A DNA stretch of 64,000 nucleotides from Hysterium pulicare CBS 123377 (Eukaryota; Ascomycota; Dothideomycetes; Hysteriales; Hysteriaceae), in contig AJFK01000639.1 of NCBI GenBank assembly GCA_000467715.1, positions 62,001 to 126,000 of the forward strand, written 5' to 3'. The notes under the pieces were generated by a model. That model was not told where the DNA came from and ran no database searches. It saw nothing but the letters and a program-made list of their open reading frames with translations. Position numbers and translations under genes: made by a program. Within the stretch, counting starts at the first letter, position 1; every line of letters begins with the position of its first letter. Shown one piece after another: positions 62,101-64,000 of the stretch.

Positions 62101-64000
62101 GTGGGGACTACTTCTCCAAGCACAGCGCGCAATAAAGTCGATTTGCCGCTGCCAGTAGGGCCCGATATTATAGCGAGTGATCCAGCGGCTACTTCAATGT
62201 TGATGTTCTCCAAGACAAGCTGTTTGTACCCGATTCCTAGTTGACAGATTTGAATAGCAAAGCTAGTTTTAGTCAAGTGGCCAGATCCCGGATCCCAGGA
62301 CAGCTCGTTCGGAGTACGTTGCGGTAATATTTCACGATTGGCCTTCAAAGATTGCCGAAGCAAAAATGCTTGGATTCTTTCGAATCCTGAGAGTGCTGCC
62401 ACTACGCGCGGCGCAATGGTCATGACCATGTTTGCAGGATGTGTGACCATACTCAAGATGGCCATGGTGGTGAATGCAGTTTCTATATCCAGGCTGCCGC
62501 CACGAGCCACTGACATCACAGCAAAAATAACCAGCGTGATAGTTGGAGAGAATATCCCGAGCGCATTAGCTATACTCACATCAGCTTATACGTTGATGTC
62601 AACGTCAGTCAGTGCTCAGAACAAACCAGAGCTGTTATAGTACACCATGATCCATCTGAGTTTCGAGGCGGCCCAAAGCTCCTCTTTCCGAAGGTCTTGA
62701 ATGCGACGAGTAAGATTGTGTTGGAATCCAAGCATTTTGATGACTTTTATTGCGCTTAGCATAGAGCTTGTAGCAGCTATGCGATTCTGTGTTGCGTAAT
62801 TCCAAGCCTTTTGGCGAGGCTGTAGGTGCTTTGCAACAAATCGACTCATGTGTGAACATACTACACATCTTAGTATCAAGCCAAAGAGCTATGGAAGTAT
62901 ACTTACGATAAATAAAAAAGAGCGGAAGAGGCCAGATCCAGCCAACTTGACTAGCCAGAAGTCCCATACCAATCAGCACCTCGATGATTTGGGCCCATGT
63001 TTCGTGGATCATTTCGGCAATCTCATCGAGACTATCTGCGTCAGTACTCATGAGTGTAGTGGCCTCGCCGTCGTCACAAGCGATGCTAGGTGACTTCATG
63101 GTTTTGTCATGAATAAGTCCTACGAGGGCACTTCTAGTTATAAGCTTCAGTATGTTTATGTGGTGTCGATACACAGCTGTTGATAGCTGAGTTGTACGTT
63201 AGTATCTACCGAGAGAGATCAAGGGTCGGACCTTACGGCAAGGCCAATATATATAGCCACGGCTGATACAACAAGCCAGAACCCATGGCTGCTTTCCACG
63301 CGCGCAGGATATGCCACAACGTATCTGATAGTCTCTCTGATCAGGATAGGCTGAGAATAACGAAAGACGATCAAGAGTAGTCGAGGCATAACAGCAGCAA
63401 AAAATGGAGCCTTTAGGCATTTCATCAAAGTTAGAGGTAAACTCTTCTTCGTTTCGGGCTTGGCTGTCTTGTGATAAGGAAGAAGGCGACTATCTCAAGG
63501 TTCCTGACTAACCTCGCTGAGACCATGTTTGAAGCATTGCCTTTCTTGTGAACTCTGACTTCATGCCTTGACTGAGGGGTGGCAAATCTTGGTTGACAAG
63601 GACATTCTTGTACCCTTGAAGAAGGATTGGATTGATCCATGTGAATAAAACCCTACTCAAGATGCCGTAGAGTTCATCGGGAGACTGGTGCTTGCTGCGA
63701 GCACTGAATGATGGGCGCTTGGCGCAACACTCTAGTACTAGAAGCGCCGAGTGTATACAACAACGAAGAAGCGCCGGACGTGAAGTCTTCGCGTATCTAG
63801 CGGTCTCAGAAGGCATAAATAGTTGGAGGGCATCACATAGTATAGATGCGAGAAGATATAGCGTGGCTAGATCTGAAGCTCTATGAGACCGCTGTTGCTC
63901 CTGGAATAGAAGCAGAGTCAAGCCCAAGGAAGCAAATATAGAAGCAAGCAGTGAGACCGGAAAACTGGGCTCATGCTGAATATCGAAGCTTGAAACTTTT
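59144..64000 (-). CDS. ABCC (MRP-type) full-length ABC transporter, 5' end cut by the window
   Basis: Multi-exon gene read from beyond the right edge to a stop at 59144–59146. The frame is open through base 64000, so the N-terminus (start of TMD0) is missing. Visible order: hydrophobic TMD0 segments; first TMD pieces (about 62600–63600; LFTWINPILLQGYKN, RSALVGLIHDKTMK); NBD1 with GPTGSGKST (near 62145), GLNLSGGQRQR, and ILLLDDTFSGLD; second TMD (about 60020–61370); NBD2 with GRTG|SGKST split by an intron near 59835–59890, RELSGGQ, and ILLDEITSSLD. Asp instead of the catalytic Glu after Walker B in NBD1 is typical of ABCC pumps. At least ten short introns interrupt the gene; not every boundary was resolved. 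Likely an efflux pump for drugs, toxins or conjugates at plasma or vacuolar membrane; substrate unknown. Confidence 0.88.

Noticed and set aside
63925-63927. Start of the ABC transporter at 63927
   Set aside because: The codon there is TTG and the frame is open upstream to the window edge, so the gene simply continues outside.
1-64000. tRNA, rRNA or CRISPR features
   Set aside because: No convincing A/B-box cloverleaf or rRNA core sequence was seen by eye, and CRISPR arrays are not expected in a fungal nuclear genome.
54428-64000. Secondary-metabolite gene cluster around the ABC pump
   Set aside because: No backbone synthase, P450 or cluster regulator is present near the pump within the window.

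Overview
The window is nuclear DNA of a filamentous ascomycete (Pezizomycotina). Genes lie on both strands about 0.3–2 kb apart. Most carry short GT–AG introns of about 45–90 nt, and the proteins are typical of filamentous fungi: Zn2Cys6 factor, S53 sedolisin, RGS-LOV photoreceptor, ABCC pump. I cannot fix the class; the RGS-LOV protein resembles BcLOV4 of Botrytis, so a leotiomycete is possible. Exon boundaries below were joined by hand from splice consensus, phase and family knowledge.

Left to right: Zn2Cys6 regulator (+), a 2.3-kb gap, IML2-like (−), SEM1/DSS1 (+), phosphoglycerate kinase PGK1 (−), Mpv17/PMP22-family protein (−), TRAPPII subunit TRS65 (−), splicing factor PRP40 (+), ribosome-recycling Fe-S ATPase RLI1/ABCE1 (−), chromatin remodeler CHD1 (+), endopolyphosphatase PPN1 (+), a small F-box-like protein (−), replication factor SLD3 (+), an 810-aa uncharacterised Ser-rich protein (+), a 2,302-aa Trp/Lys modular disordered protein (+), casein kinase 2 beta CKB1 (−), the RGS-LOV protein (+), a secreted S53 peptidase (+), an M24-fold protein (−) and a partial ABCC multidrug-type transporter (−) running off the right edge.

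To about 51 kb this is core housekeeping (glycolysis, splicing, translation, chromatin, replication, trafficking). Several pairs are divergent and share short promoters (IML2/SEM1, TRS65/PRP40, RLI1/CHD1, F-box-like/SLD3). From about 52 kb the character changes: long gaps, two copies of a diverged non-coding repeat, a secreted protease, an M24 protein and an ABC pump, which looks like a more accessory segment. I see no biosynthetic cluster.

The points most worth a second look are the 2,302-aa repeat protein, the RGS-LOV photoreceptor, GC–AG introns plus 12- and 20-nt micro-exons in RLI1 (and a GC–AG intron in neighbouring PRP40), a coding-like unassigned reading frame beyond the RLI1 stop, and the repeat pair at 52.5 and 58.7 kb.
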